A stretch of DNA of 64,000 bases from Actinoallomurus sp963799975 (GTDB lineage: Bacteria; Actinomycetota; Actinomycetes; Streptosporangiales; Streptosporangiaceae). The stretch is taken from the NCBI GenBank assembly GCA_963799975.1, contig CAWCZF010000007.1, positions 62,001 to 126,000 on the forward strand, given 5' to 3'. Under the pieces are notes generated by a model. It was given only the letters and a program-made list of their open reading frames with translations. It had not been told where the DNA came from and made no database searches. Of this stretch, positions 17,369-26,772 are shown one piece after another. Both the position numbers and the translations under genes were made by a program. The stretch's first letter is position 1; each line of letters begins with the position of its first letter.

Positions 17369-18233
17369 TGCGAGCGTAGTTCTCCTCGCCCCGCTGGTTC
17401 GGATGCAGCGGGGCGGCCGGGTTGAGCGGCACGTACCCCTCGATCCACCGCGACGAGGCCGACCGGCACGCGTCGTGGCCCACGCTCGGGGTCGCCACGT
17501 CGACATACTCGGCGCCATGGGCGGCGGCCTGTGCGGCGATGACGCCGTTCAGCCGGTCGACGTTGCCTTGCAGGTAGTCGGCGTCCACCGGCAGCACGGG
17601 CTGTACGGGCCAGCAGCCGTGCGGCTTGATGTAGAGCCCGTAGCCGGTCACCAGCACGCGTGCCCGCGGCGACCGCTGGTGGATGCCGTCCAGTACGGCG
17701 GCGATCGGCGGCCCGGCCGCGTCGACCCGCTGGGCGACCTGGTCGACGCCGCCCTGGGTGTACCGCGTCTTGCAGGGGGTCGCGGTCGGGTCGAGGTTGA
17801 CGCAGTCCTGTGCGATGCCGACGAGCCCGGCGTCGTTCCCGCCGATCGTCAGGGTCACCAGGGTGGTGTCCGCGTTCAGCGCGTCGAACTGCGGCGGCGC
17901 GGTGCCGGTGGAGACGCCCGCCACGCTGAGGGACTGGGACTCGGTCATGTGCTTCGTCTCGGCTCCGCTGCACGTCACGTCGTGGAGTGTGGCGACGCCC
18001 AGCCGGGCGGCCAGTACGTGCGCGTAGTTGTGCGTGGAGCGAGCACAGCCGACGTTTCCGGTGAAATCGGGAATGAGTGGTCCGGAGGCCATCGAGTCGC
18101 CGAGGGCGACGTAGTTCTCTCCGGCGGCGGATGCGGGCGGGGCGGCGAGGCCGACACTCACCGCCAGCGCGGCGGCGGCGCCGAGAGCACCGGTGAGAAC
18201 GCGGCGGACACCATGGACGGAGGGCGAGGACAT
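17346..18233 (-). CDS. Secreted SGNH/GDSL-family esterase-lipase
   Basis: 295 residues from ATG 18233 (GGAG upstream). It has an N-terminal signal peptide (GALGAAAALAVSVGLAAPPASA). SGNH block I is YVALGDSMASG with the nucleophilic Ser, block III is TIGGNDAG, and block V is SRWIEGYVPLNPAAPLHPN with the catalytic His. The Cys pairs suit an extracellular, disulfide-bonded fold like Streptomyces scabies esterase or SCO lipases. It would hydrolyse esters or lipids outside the cell. Divergent from the PucR regulator; 99 nt separate them. Confidence 0.85.
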   Translation of the reverse strand: MSSPSVHGVRRVLTGALGAAAALAVSVGLAAPPASAAGENYVALGDSMASGPLIPDFTGNVGCARSTHNYAHVLAARLGVATLHDVTCSGAETKHMTESQSLSVAGVSTGTAPPQFDALNADTTLVTLTIGGNDAGLVGIAQDCVNLDPTATPCKTRYTQGGVDQVAQRVDAAGPPIAAVLDGIHQRSPRARVLVTGYGLYIKPHGCWPVQPVLPVDADYLQGNVDRLNGVIAAQAAAHGAEYVDVATPSVGHDACRSASSRWIEGYVPLNPAAPLHPNQRGEENYARIIADSLG

Positions 18234-18332
18234 GGGGGGCTCCAGGCGGTCATGGAATGCGTTGCGCTCATCATGCAGACTCGAAACGGATCCTTTAACT
18301 GGTGAACAAGGCAGATTTCCGCGGGAGCTTCT

Positions 18333-19556
18333 GTGACGGATCACAACGTCGGAGCCGCGCTGCGCATCGCCGGCCGGCCCGTCGCCGGTTACCTGCGGGC
18401 CCGGGTTCCGTCGCTGACCCGGCGCGTGGTCGACCGGCTACGCGCAGAGCTCCCCGTGTACGCCGAGCTGCCCAACGAGGAGGTCGCCGGCGACATCGCG
18501 GACATCGTCCAGCACAACCTGCGGCTGTTCGCGGACGTCATCGAGCGACGCGGCCCGGCCGATGACCAGTGGTTCGCCGTACAGCGCGACTCGGCGGCGC
18601 AGCGGGCCGAGGAGGGCGTGCCGCTCGACGCGATCCTCAGCGCGTACCATCTCGGCGCGGAGATGGGCTGGAACGAGATCACCGCCGGCGCGCGCCCGGC
18701 CGACCTGGACGACCTCCAGGAGACGCTGTCGCATCTGCTCGCCTTCCAGCGACGCCTCGTGTCCGAGGTCACCGCGGCGTACCTCGAGACGCGCCAGGTC
18801 CTGGACGTACAGCAGCACCGGGATCGGCACTCGCTGATGACGGCGCTGCTGGCGGGCGACGCGCCGGGCCGGCCAGCGCCGGCGGCTCGCTACGTGGTCA
18901 TGACGCTGACGCTGGGCCGCCACCCCGACGAGAGCCGGCCGGGACCACGCGCACGTGTCGCCGCCCGGCGCAAGATCCGCCGGGTGCAGTCGGCCTTCGA
19001 CCGGTTCGCCGGCGAACCGGCGCTGACCGCGCTGGACGGCTTCGGCGGCACCGCGCTGCTGCCCGTCGACGCCCCGCCGGCGTGGGACGACCTGTGCGCG
19101 CTGGTCGCGCGTGCCGCACGGTCGGCCGACGTACGGATCATCGCCGCCGCGTCGGTGGTCGAGCCGCCCGGCGTGCCGGCCGCGGTAGCGCAGAGCACCG
19201 AGATCGTGGAGTTGGTGGCGCGTACGGGCCGTACGCCGGGGCTCTACCGGCTCGCCGACGTGCTGCTGGAGTACCAGCTCAGCCGGCCGGGCGAGGCGCT
19301 GACCGCCCTCGCCTGCCTCCTGCGGCCGCTGGAGGCCAAGCCGGAGCTGCTCGAAACGCTGGAGACCTACCTGCGGCAGAACCTCGACCGGCGCCGCACC
19401 GCCGCCGCGCTGCACGTCCACCCCAACACCGTGGACTACCGGATCCGCCGGATCACCCAGCTCATCGGCCTGTCCCCCGCACGCGCCGCGGACCTGCCGC
19501 GGATCAACGCCGCGCTCGTCGCGCGCCGGTCGGTCTGCGCACGCGACGACCGCTAG
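18333..19556 (+). CDS. PucR-family transcriptional regulator
   Basis: 407 residues from GTG 18333 (GGGAG upstream). The N-terminal half is a helical sensor domain, the middle a GGDEF-like degenerate region, and the C-terminus a PucR helix-turn-helix: TLETYLRQNLDRRRTAAALHVHPNTVDYRIRR in two adjoining motifs (ETYLRQNLDRRR and LHVHPNTVDYRI). Streptomyces PucR-like proteins often regulate nearby metabolic clusters. Its stop overlaps the end of the convergent isomerase gene by 4 nt. Candidate regulator of the polyketide operon. Confidence 0.85.
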   Translation: MTDHNVGAALRIAGRPVAGYLRARVPSLTRRVVDRLRAELPVYAELPNEEVAGDIADIVQHNLRLFADVIERRGPADDQWFAVQRDSAAQRAEEGVPLDAILSAYHLGAEMGWNEITAGARPADLDDLQETLSHLLAFQRRLVSEVTAAYLETRQVLDVQQHRDRHSLMTALLAGDAPGRPAPAARYVVMTLTLGRHPDESRPGPRARVAARRKIRRVQSAFDRFAGEPALTALDGFGGTALLPVDAPPAWDDLCALVARAARSADVRIIAAASVVEPPGVPAAVAQSTEIVELVARTGRTPGLYRLADVLLEYQLSRPGEALTALACLLRPLEAKPELLETLETYLRQNLDRRRTAAALHVHPNTVDYRIRRITQLIGLSPARAADLPRINAALVARRSVCARDDR

Positions 19557-20275
19557 CCGCAGCCGCCCGCCACGTCGCTGTCGAGGCCCGCATTCAGGGC
19601 GCCATGCAAGGCGTCCGCCAGGTCGGCCGCGACGAGCGGCTCGGGCGCGGGCGTCTCACGGCCCAGCGTCGGCAGCAGGGCGCGCAGGAAGTCGTTCAGC
19701 CGGTCAAAGCCCCAGAAGCGCTCCCGGCCGACGAAGAAGTACGGGATGCCGAAGACGTCGTCCTCGTACGCCTGCGCGAGGTACCCGACCGCCTCCTCGC
19801 GGATGCCGGGATCATCCACCGCGTCGCCGAGCGCGTCCTCGTCCGCGCCGATCTCGCGTGCCAGCGCACGGATCACCGTACGGTCGCAGATGTTCTCGCC
19901 CCGCTCCCAGCGGGCCGTCATGACCGCGGCGACGAACTCCGGGCCGAGCCCGGCCCGGTTCGCGCGGCACCACGCGAAGTGCGGGACGTCCCACTCGGGT
20001 TCGACGTCGACCGGCCACTTCATCGACACGCCGAGCCGCTCCGCGATGCGTTTGGTGTCGTACAGGAGATAGAGGTGCTTGGCCTTGGTCATCGGCGTGT
20101 AGAGGAAGTCCGCGCCGCGGTCCTGGAGATCCTGGTACGTCTTCGGGTCCGGCTCCCAGTACGGGACGAAGTCGATGCGGTCGTACATGTCGGGTACGGC
20201 CGTGGCGAGGGCGCGCACGGCGAGCCAGGTGTACGGGCTGCGGAAGCAGAAGTAGAGGCGGGGTCTGCGTTTCAC
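19553..20275 (-). CDS. DsbA-family protein, 2-hydroxychromene-2-carboxylate isomerase-like
   Basis: 240 residues with a thioredoxin-like/kappa-GST fold: LYFCFRSPYTWLA at the N-terminus, in which Ser replaces the Cys of true DsbA, and GIPYFFVGRERFWG with the cis-Pro near the C-terminus. The N-terminal SPYT matches HCCA isomerases, which use glutathione or act on aromatic ring-opened acids. As last gene of the polyketide operon (49 nt after KS-beta) it may isomerise a double bond in the polyketide product. Substrate unknown. Confidence 0.75.
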   Translation of the reverse strand: MKRRPRLYFCFRSPYTWLAVRALATAVPDMYDRIDFVPYWEPDPKTYQDLQDRGADFLYTPMTKAKHLYLLYDTKRIAERLGVSMKWPVDVEPEWDVPHFAWCRANRAGLGPEFVAAVMTARWERGENICDRTVIRALAREIGADEDALGDAVDDPGIREEAVGYLAQAYEDDVFGIPYFFVGRERFWGFDRLNDFLRALLPTLGRETPAPEPLVAADLADALHGALNAGLDSDVAGGCG

Positions 20276-20324
20276 GATCGCTCTCCTTGTCCGCGCGGCG
20301 GTCGGCGACGGTGGTGGGAGACGG

Positions 20325-21365
20325 TCACGGCGCGCTGCCCGGTATCCGCAGCACCGCGGCGCCGATCGAGCCGTCCGGCGTCCAGCCGCTGATCACCGCG
20401 ACTCTCTCGCCGCGTTCGCGGGTGGCGAGCGCGGTGGCGAGTTGGAGCGCGCCGGCCGCGGCGCCGCACTGGCCGAGCGTGGGGACGAGCCGGAGCTGGG
20501 TCACCTCGGCGTCGCCGAAGACCTCGCGCATCGCCGCGTCGTCTTCGGTGGTCTCGGCGGTGCCCACGAGCGTGACGTCGGCGGGCGTCAGGCCGGCCTG
20601 GCGCAGCGCGCGCCGCAGGCTTCGCGCGAGGGCGGGCGCGAGGTCGCCGCCGCCGGGCCGATAGGAGTTGACCACGGCGAGCACCTCGGCCAGCACCTGG
20701 CGGCCTGCGGCCAGCGCGGCGTCGGCGGGCTCCACGACGAACATCGCCGCGCCCTCGCCGGCCTCGCTCCGGCCGTCCGTCGCCAGGTGCGTCGCCCAGG
20801 CGGTGTCCGGGGTGAACTCCTCGACGGCGCCGGTCAGCAGGGCGTCGGCGTGCTCGTGCCGCAGCGTGCGTACGGCGTAGCGCAGGGCGCTGAGGAAACC
20901 GATCCGGCCGCCCGCGATGGTGGCGTTGACGCCGCGCAGGCAGTAGCGGATCGCGGTGTAGCTCGCGGTGCCGTTGATCACGGCGTTCGGGAACTGGCCG
21001 GGGTTGACCAGGTACGGGCGTGGGTTGCGCAGTGTCTCGCGCGTGTAGTCCGCGGTCGACTTGAAGCTGCCCATGGTCGTGCCGACGACCACGCCGACGC
21101 GCGCGCGGTTGTCGTCGTCGACGGTCAGCTTGGCGTCATCGAGGGCCTGGCCGGCGGCGACGAGGGTCAGGCCCGAGGCCCGGTTGAGAAAGCCCGTGCC
21201 CTTGCGGCCCAGCGAGCGCCGGATGTCGAAGTCGGCGATCGCGTGCCCGGCGGGCGAGGGCAGCGGTTCGTCGTAGACCTCCGGCGCCGCGTCGCGTATG
21301 TCGTCGTCGCCGGACAGGGCGGCGTCGGGGCACAGCACTCCGGAGCCGGTCACGGCGATCCTCAT
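20325..21365 (-). CDS. KS-beta / chain-length-factor-like ketosynthase without active-site Cys
   Basis: 346 residues, ATG 21365. Clearly thiolase-fold ketosynthase (GVVVGTTMGSF, EEFTPDTAWA, VPTLGQCGAAAGALQ) but the catalytic Cys region reads ATIAGGRIGFLSA, so Cys is replaced by Gly. This is the KS-beta signature; the classic Gln of aromatic-PKS chain-length factors is also absent. Its ATG overlaps the stop of KS-alpha (ATGA), which fits an obligate heterodimer. It would set chain length with KS-alpha. Confidence 0.85.
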   Translation of the reverse strand: MRIAVTGSGVLCPDAALSGDDDIRDAAPEVYDEPLPSPAGHAIADFDIRRSLGRKGTGFLNRASGLTLVAAGQALDDAKLTVDDDNRARVGVVVGTTMGSFKSTADYTRETLRNPRPYLVNPGQFPNAVINGTASYTAIRYCLRGVNATIAGGRIGFLSALRYAVRTLRHEHADALLTGAVEEFTPDTAWATHLATDGRSEAGEGAAMFVVEPADAALAAGRQVLAEVLAVVNSYRPGGGDLAPALARSLRRALRQAGLTPADVTLVGTAETTEDDAAMREVFGDAEVTQLRLVPTLGQCGAAAGALQLATALATRERGERVAVISGWTPDGSIGAAVLRIPGSAP

Positions 21366-22570
21366 GTCATCTCCCTGAAGATCACGATCGAGTTGTTGCC
21401 GCCGAAGGCGAACCCGTTGTTCTGCGCCACGCGTACGTTCGCCGGCCTGGACCGGTTCGGCACGACGTCGAGCCCGGCCAGCTCCGGGTCGAGCGTGTCC
21501 GCGTTGATGGTCGGCGGCAGGAAGCCCTCGGTGATGGCCAGAGTGCAGGCCATCGCGCCGAGTGCGCTGGCCGCGCCCATCGCGTGGCCGAGCATGGACT
21601 TGATGGAGCTGATCGGCGGCGGATGCGGGCCGAAGACCTCGCGGGTCGCGCGCCCCTCCGCCTCGTCGTTGGCCGGCGTGCCGGTGCCGTGGGCGCAGAT
21701 GTAGTCCACCTCGCCCGGCTCGATGCCGGCGCGGCGGTGTGACAGCCGCATGCACGCGGCGATCTGGTCGGCGTTCGGCGCCACCGGATGGTCGGCGTCG
21801 CAGTTGAGCCCGTAGCCGATCACCTCGACGTAGGGCTGCGCGCCGCGGGCCAGGGCGTGTTCGAGGGTCTCCAGCAGCACCATCGCGCCGCCTTCGCCGA
21901 CGAGCAGCCCCTGCCGGTCGCGGTCGAACGGCGAGCACTCGGTCTCGGCGAGCGAGCCGAGGCGCTCGAAACCGGCGAGCGCCCACCGGCAGGTGGTGTC
22001 GGCTCCGCCGGCGAGCATCACGTCGGCCTCGCCGTCGGCCAGAAGGTCGAAGGCGTACCCGAGCGCGTAGTTGCTCGCCGAGCACGCCGTGCCCACCGTC
22101 AGCGACTCTCCCTCGATGCCGAGTTCTTCGCTGACGGCGTGGGACAGCCGGCAGGTCGGGACCTGGCGGACCAGCTCGGGCGACATGTCCTGCATACCGT
22201 CGCCGGCCACCTCCTGCGCCACGAGCTTCTCCAGGACCGGCGCCTCGCCGCCCACCGTGCCGACGACCGTGCCGGCCCGGTGTGCGGCGACCTGGCCGAG
22301 GTCGAGGCCGCCGTCGGCGACCGCCAGCCGCGCCGCGGCGGCGGCGTACTGCCCGGCGCGGCCCCAGTCACGCGGGTCGACGCGGCGCAGGTGGTCGCCC
22401 GGGTGGAAGCCCTTGACCTCACCGGCATGGGAGTTCGGGAAGCCGTCGGTGTCGAAACTCGTGATCGGCGCGATCCCCGACACTCCGTTCCGCAGCGCCT
22501 TGCCGAACTCCCCGATGCCGATGCCGATGCTCGACACGGGGCCCAGGCCGGTGACGACGACGCGGTTCAC
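21362..22570 (-). CDS. Type II PKS ketosynthase alpha (FabF-like)
   Basis: 402 residues. GTG 22570 is chosen because it gives the typical VNRVVVTGLGPVS start and overlaps the ACP stop as GTGA; an ATG at 22582 adds four residues. Active-site residues are intact: Cys163 in TACSAS, His294 in AHGTGTPAND, Lys324 and His329 in KSMLGHAMG. It condenses malonyl-ACP units. With only a ketoreductase nearby and no aromatase or cyclase, the system looks closer to highly reducing (polyene-type) type II PKSs than to aromatic ones. No dedicated dehydratase is visible. Confidence 0.9.
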   Translation of the reverse strand: MNRVVVTGLGPVSSIGIGIGEFGKALRNGVSGIAPITSFDTDGFPNSHAGEVKGFHPGDHLRRVDPRDWGRAGQYAAAAARLAVADGGLDLGQVAAHRAGTVVGTVGGEAPVLEKLVAQEVAGDGMQDMSPELVRQVPTCRLSHAVSEELGIEGESLTVGTACSASNYALGYAFDLLADGEADVMLAGGADTTCRWALAGFERLGSLAETECSPFDRDRQGLLVGEGGAMVLLETLEHALARGAQPYVEVIGYGLNCDADHPVAPNADQIAACMRLSHRRAGIEPGEVDYICAHGTGTPANDEAEGRATREVFGPHPPPISSIKSMLGHAMGAASALGAMACTLAITEGFLPPTINADTLDPELAGLDVVPNRSRPANVRVAQNNGFAFGGNNSIVIFREMT

Positions 22571-22842
22571 GCGTCCTGCCACGAGGCGTACCGCGCGACG
22601 ATCTGATACACCGCCTTCATGTCGTGCATGTCGTTCAGCTCGCTCTGCGGGATCTCGACGTCGTACTTCTTCTCGATCCGCGTCAGGATCTCGATCGCGC
22701 GCAGCGAGTCGGCGTCGTAGTCCTCGACGAAGTGGCCGGTGTCGGAGATCTCATTCGGCTCGAACTCCAGGACGTCGGCGACGATGTCGCGCAGTTCCTC
22801 CATGTGCGTGGCCTGCGTACCGGCGTCGGTGCCAGCGGTCAT
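22567..22842 (-). CDS. Acyl carrier protein
   Basis: 91 residues, acidic. The phosphopantetheine site is Ser46 in DADSLRAIEIL. Three-helix ACP pattern: MEELRDIVADVL, SLRAIEILTRIEKKY, MKAVYQIVARY. It sits directly before KS-alpha in the same operon and would carry the growing chain for KS, ketoreductase, and possibly the halogenases. Confidence 0.95.
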   Translation of the reverse strand: MTAGTDAGTQATHMEELRDIVADVLEFEPNEISDTGHFVEDYDADSLRAIEILTRIEKKYDVEIPQSELNDMHDMKAVYQIVARYASWQDA

Positions 22843-22882
22843 GATCTGTCTCCTCGGGTTGTTTCGGGTACGGGCGGACGGC

Positions 22883-23623
22883 TCACAGCGAGATCCCGCC
22901 GTCCACCTGGAAGACCTGTCCGGTGATGTACGCGGCGCGGTCGGACGCGACGAAGCCGACCAGGTCGGCGACCTCCTCGGCGGTGCCGAAGCGGCCCATC
23001 GGGACGGCCTCCAGCGCGCGCGTACGCACCTTGTCGTCCAGGGCGCTCGTCATGTCGGTGTCGATGAAGCCGGGGGCGACCACGTTGACCCGGATGCCGT
23101 ACGCGGCCACCTCCTTGGCCAGCGACTTGCTGAGGCCGATGATCCCGGCCTTGGCGGCGGCGTAGTTGGTCTGCCCGGCGTTGCCCTGCACGCCGACCAC
23201 GGAGGACAGGTTCACCACGACGCCGGAGCGCCGCTTGGCGAAGCGGAAGACCACCGCGCGGCAGACGTTCCAGGTGCCGGTCAGGTTGGTGCCGACGACC
23301 GAGTCCCAGTCGCGCGGCGCCATCATGATCATCGGGCTGTCGCGGGCGATCCCGGCGCTGTTGACCAGCACTCCGATCTCGCCGACCTCGCGTTCGGCGG
23401 CGCGCACCAGGTCCTCCACCGCGTCCACGTCGCGTACGTCGCAGCGGGTGAGACGGCAGGTCACGCCCAGCGCGGCGATCTCGGCGGCGGTCTTTTCCGC
23501 CTGCTCGTCGCCGGAGAGGTAGCAGCCGGCGATGTCGTGGCCGTCCTGCGCTAGACGCAGCGCGACGCTGCGGCCGATCCCGCGCGACGCGCCCGTGACG
23601 AGGGCGCATCCCTTGTTCGGCAT
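22883..23623 (-). CDS. 3-oxoacyl-ACP reductase (FabG-like SDR)
   Basis: 246 residues. Cofactor motif TGASRGIGRS near residue 10, NSAGIARD at ~88, the catalytic Ser in NLSSVVGVQGN, Tyr-x-x-x-Lys in YAAAKAG, and VAPGFIDTDM. Uses NADPH to reduce the beta-keto group of the ACP-bound chain. Located 40 nt before the ACP and 18 nt after the carotenoid-oxygenase-like gene, hence part of the same PKS operon rather than primary fatty acid synthesis. Confidence 0.9.
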   Translation of the reverse strand: MPNKGCALVTGASRGIGRSVALRLAQDGHDIAGCYLSGDEQAEKTAAEIAALGVTCRLTRCDVRDVDAVEDLVRAAEREVGEIGVLVNSAGIARDSPMIMMAPRDWDSVVGTNLTGTWNVCRAVVFRFAKRRSGVVVNLSSVVGVQGNAGQTNYAAAKAGIIGLSKSLAKEVAAYGIRVNVVAPGFIDTDMTSALDDKVRTRALEAVPMGRFGTAEEVADLVGFVASDRAAYITGQVFQVDGGISL

Positions 23624-23641
23624 GTCTCTCCCTTCGCGGGT

Positions 23642-25012
23642 TCAGTCGTCGGGGAGCCAGTTGCTGTGGAAGCCCCAGGTCACGCGTTGCGGCAGGTAGA
23701 TCGTCGCGACGGGGCCGGCCGTGATGTCCTGTGCGTGCAGGACCACGACCTCGCTGCGGTCGGTGGTCGCGTCGTAGACGTAGGACAGCAGCCAGCCGTC
23801 GTCCTCGGCGGCGTCGGGCGTACGCGGCACGAACTGCACCTCGGTGGTGGCGCGGCCGCGGCCGAAGTCGACGAACTCGGAGGTCCCGCCCACCACGTCG
23901 TGCTTGTAGAGGCCGCCGAACTGCGAGCCGACGAGCGAGTCGACGTAGGTGTAGCGGTACGGCCGCCCGATGAGGCGCTGGTCCGTACGCGGGAACTCCT
24001 GCGGGCGGTCGTCGAGGCGCTCCTCGGTGAGCCGTCCGGTCGCCGGGTCGAGCGTCCAGCGGTCCATCGTCGGCCGCGAGGCATCGAACGGGTCCACCCG
24101 GTCCTTGCGGAACAGGTGGTCATAGCGCACGACGTCCATGACGACGCGGCCGTCGGGCAGGTCGTACGCGTTGACCGGGTGGAACACCCAGCAGTCGCCG
24201 ACGTCGAACCACTGGATCGCCTCGGCGTCGCCCTCGCGCGGCAGCAGGCCGACGCGGGACGGGTGCTTGGGGTTCCAGGAGTACGGGTAGGTGGGCCGCC
24301 GTACCGCCAGCTCCTTGTCGAAGGTCACCGGCAGGTCCATCACGACGACGTGGTTCGGCGTCAGCCCGAGCGAGTGCACCATCGGGCCGTGCCGCGCCGG
24401 GATGTCGACCGTACGCCGTACGTGGCCGTCGGTGCCCACGACCATGTAACGGACGTGGTCCCAGCGCCAGTAGTAGGAGATGGCGTGCAGCTCGCCGGTC
24501 TCCGGGTCGGCCGTCGGGTGGGAGGTGAAGCCGCCGTCCAGCGTGCCGTCGAGGTCGGATCTGGCCTGGGTCTCCAGCTCATAGCTCAACAGGAACGGCA
24601 GTGCGCCCGCCTCGCAGAGGCTGAACGTCTTGCCGTTCAGGGAGATGACGTTCGTGCTGGAGGTGTTGTCGGTCGTGCCGTGGCGCGGGCCCGGCGCGGT
24701 CGGCCAGCCTCGCGACTCGGTGACCCGGTCGCTGCGGGTGAAGCGGTTGCGGTACCACTCGGCGCGGCCCTCGCGCAGCCGTACGCCGTGGACCATGCCG
24801 GTTGCGGTGAACCAGTCGAACCACTGGTACGTCGCCGGGTCGTCGGGGATCACCGCCGGGTTCGGGCCGATGTAGACGAGCCGGCCGTTCAGCTCCGTCG
24901 GCAGCCGGCCGGTGACCTTGAGGTCGTAGGTGGTGATCTCCTCGCTCAGCGGCTGGTAGCCGCCGTCGAGCCAGATGTTGTCGGTGCGGGCTTCGGAGTC
25001 GAGTGCGGTCAC
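23642..25012 (-). CDS. Carotenoid-oxygenase-family protein 1 (non-heme Fe dioxygenase)
   Basis: 456 residues. The GTG at 25012 is chosen because GGAGG sits nine bases upstream; GTG 25021 touches that RBS. The four-His iron ligands of the family are visible in TSHPTAD, GPMVHSLGLT, WVFHPVNAYD and WGFHSNWLPDD, arranged as in the seven-bladed propeller. Family members cleave conjugated C=C bonds in carotenoids, stilbenes or lignans, and some isomerise. Embedded in the PKS operon (18 nt before FabG), so its substrate could be a conjugated polyketide chain. Confidence 0.85.
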   Translation of the reverse strand: MTALDSEARTDNIWLDGGYQPLSEEITTYDLKVTGRLPTELNGRLVYIGPNPAVIPDDPATYQWFDWFTATGMVHGVRLREGRAEWYRNRFTRSDRVTESRGWPTAPGPRHGTTDNTSSTNVISLNGKTFSLCEAGALPFLLSYELETQARSDLDGTLDGGFTSHPTADPETGELHAISYYWRWDHVRYMVVGTDGHVRRTVDIPARHGPMVHSLGLTPNHVVVMDLPVTFDKELAVRRPTYPYSWNPKHPSRVGLLPREGDAEAIQWFDVGDCWVFHPVNAYDLPDGRVVMDVVRYDHLFRKDRVDPFDASRPTMDRWTLDPATGRLTEERLDDRPQEFPRTDQRLIGRPYRYTYVDSLVGSQFGGLYKHDVVGGTSEFVDFGRGRATTEVQFVPRTPDAAEDDGWLLSYVYDATTDRSEVVVLHAQDITAGPVATIYLPQRVTWGFHSNWLPDD

Positions 25013-25049
25013 AGTGCCCACCCTCCAGACGGCGTGTCGATGATCGGGG

Positions 25050-25976
25050 TCAGGACGCGGAGTCGCCGGGTGCGAGGGCGTCGAGGGTCTGCTCGGCGCG
25101 CTCGGCCGCCTCCACGGGGTCGGCGTCCGGCGAGCCGATCCGCTCGTCCCAGTTGACGTCGTAGAACAGGTCCGTCACACCCTGCTCGGCGAGCCACTCG
25201 GTGTCCTCGCGGATCTGCTCGTACGTGCCGGTGAGCCGAGGGCGGTCGCCGGCGGGCGTCTCGTCCGGGTCGGCGATGACGACGCCGCGGCAGGCGATGC
25301 GGATCGACGCCGGGTCGCGGCCCGCCTCCTCCGCCGCGTTGCGCACGGTGGTCGCGTACTCGCCGATCAGGTTGAGGTCGACGTGCCCGGTGCTGCTGAT
25401 CCAGCCGTCGGCGATGCGGCCGGCGCGTTCCTGGGTGCCGGTGCCGCTGCCCGCGAGAAGGATCGGCGGCCCGGGACGCTGGACCGGTTTGGGCTCCATG
25501 CGGCACGGCGGGATCTCGTAGAAGTCGCCGTGGAACTCCGTCGTGCCGTCGGCGAACAGGGCGTGCAGCGCGTGGATGTACTCCTCCGAGCGCGGGCCGC
25601 GGCGCGACCGCTGCGCGCCCATGACGGTGAACTCCAGCGATGACCAGCCGAGGCCGAGCCCGAGGTCGAGCCGGCCCTCGGACAGTACGTCGAGGGTGGC
25701 GGCCTGCTTGGCCAGCAGGACGGGCGCCAGGAACGGGATGTGGACGACGCCGAGGCCGAGCCGGATCCGCGACGTGTGTGCCGCGACGTACGCGAGTGAG
25801 ATCAGCGGGTCGAGCACGCTGCGGTTCACCACCTCCATCTCATCCGGTGCGGCGAGCAGTCGTTGGAAGGTCCACAGGGAGTCGTAGCCGTTTTTCTCCG
25901 CGCGGCCGGCGAAACCGACGACGACGTCGGTACGCGCCCACGCGCCTGCGACAGGAAGTCCGAATCCAATCCGCAT
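25050..25976 (-). CDS. LLM-class F420-dependent oxidoreductase
   Basis: 308 residues from ATG 25976. Luciferase-like TIM barrel: IGFGLPVAG start, TSRIRLGLGVVHIPFLAPVLLAKQ, LDVLSEGRLDLGLGLGW, and PPILLAGSGTGTQERAGRIADGW. Typical family length. Members use F420 or FMN for reduction, dehydrogenation or monooxygenation. In this operon it is a likely redox tailoring enzyme; 28 nt separate it from the next gene and 31 nt from the thioesterase. Confidence 0.85.
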   Translation of the reverse strand: MRIGFGLPVAGAWARTDVVVGFAGRAEKNGYDSLWTFQRLLAAPDEMEVVNRSVLDPLISLAYVAAHTSRIRLGLGVVHIPFLAPVLLAKQAATLDVLSEGRLDLGLGLGWSSLEFTVMGAQRSRRGPRSEEYIHALHALFADGTTEFHGDFYEIPPCRMEPKPVQRPGPPILLAGSGTGTQERAGRIADGWISSTGHVDLNLIGEYATTVRNAAEEAGRDPASIRIACRGVVIADPDETPAGDRPRLTGTYEQIREDTEWLAEQGVTDLFYDVNWDERIGSPDADPVEAAERAEQTLDALAPGDSAS

Positions 25977-26007
25977 GAAGTCCGTCTGCCTTTGCTGAGT
26001 AGAAGGG

Positions 26008-26769
26008 TCACCGGCCGGTTTTCCAGGCGGCTTTCCGCAGACGCTCGCGTACGAGCGTGATGAGCTCGGCCGGCGGGTCCTGGACGAAGAAGTGCCCGCC
26101 CGTGAACTCCGCGCACGCGAAGTCGCCGGTGGTCGCGACCCGCCACTCGGCCACTTCCGCACGGGTCGTGAGCGGGTCCTCGCCGGCGCCGACCGCCAGG
26201 ACGGGACAGGTGAGCGCCGTGATCTCGGTACGTTTCGGGTAGCTCTCGGCGACCGAGAAGTCCGCCCGCAGCACGGGGACGAAGAACTTGTACGCCTCCG
26301 TCCGGCCGACCAGCGTCGGCGGTATGCCGCCGAAGCTCGCCAGCGCCGCCACGAACTCCTCGTCGGGCAGCCCGGCGATGCGGCGCGGCCGCCGGGCGGA
26401 CGTGGGAGCGCGAAAGCAGGTGGTCACCAGCGCGAGCGGGCCGGGCGCGCCGGCCTCGGCCAGCCCGAGCGCGACCTCGTAGGCCACCAGCGAGCCGAGG
26501 CTGTGCCCGAGGAGGGCGTACGGCCGGTCCGTCTCTGGCAGCAGCGCCGCCACGACGCCGGCGACGAGGGTGTCCATGCGGGTGTACGGCGGCTCGGCGG
26601 CGCGTGCCGCGCGGCCCGGCAGCGCGATCGGGCACACGTCGGCCTCGGGCGCGAGCAGCTTGCGCCACGCGCGGAAGAACGCGGGAGTGCCGCCCGCGTG
26701 CGGGAGGCAGAACACCCGAGGTGCCCCGGGTGCGGCTCCGGACGTGGGGGTGAACCATTCCGCGGCCAC
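26008..26769 (-). CDS. Type II thioesterase (alpha/beta hydrolase)
   Basis: 253 residues from GTG 26769. Typical cluster thioesterase: VFCLPHAGGTPAFFRAW at the N-terminus, nucleophile in LLGHSLGSLVAYE (~Ser98), acid in AVGAGEDPLTT and His in FTGGHFFVQDPP. It would free stalled or finished acyl chains from the ACP. The halogenase stop is 3 nt upstream, so the two are translated in close succession. Confidence 0.9.
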   Translation of the reverse strand: MAAEWFTPTSGAAPGAPRVFCLPHAGGTPAFFRAWRKLLAPEADVCPIALPGRAARAAEPPYTRMDTLVAGVVAALLPETDRPYALLGHSLGSLVAYEVALGLAEAGAPGPLALVTTCFRAPTSARRPRRIAGLPDEEFVAALASFGGIPPTLVGRTEAYKFFVPVLRADFSVAESYPKRTEITALTCPVLAVGAGEDPLTTRAEVAEWRVATTGDFACAEFTGGHFFVQDPPAELITLVRERLRKAAWKTGR

Positions 26770-26772
26770 GTG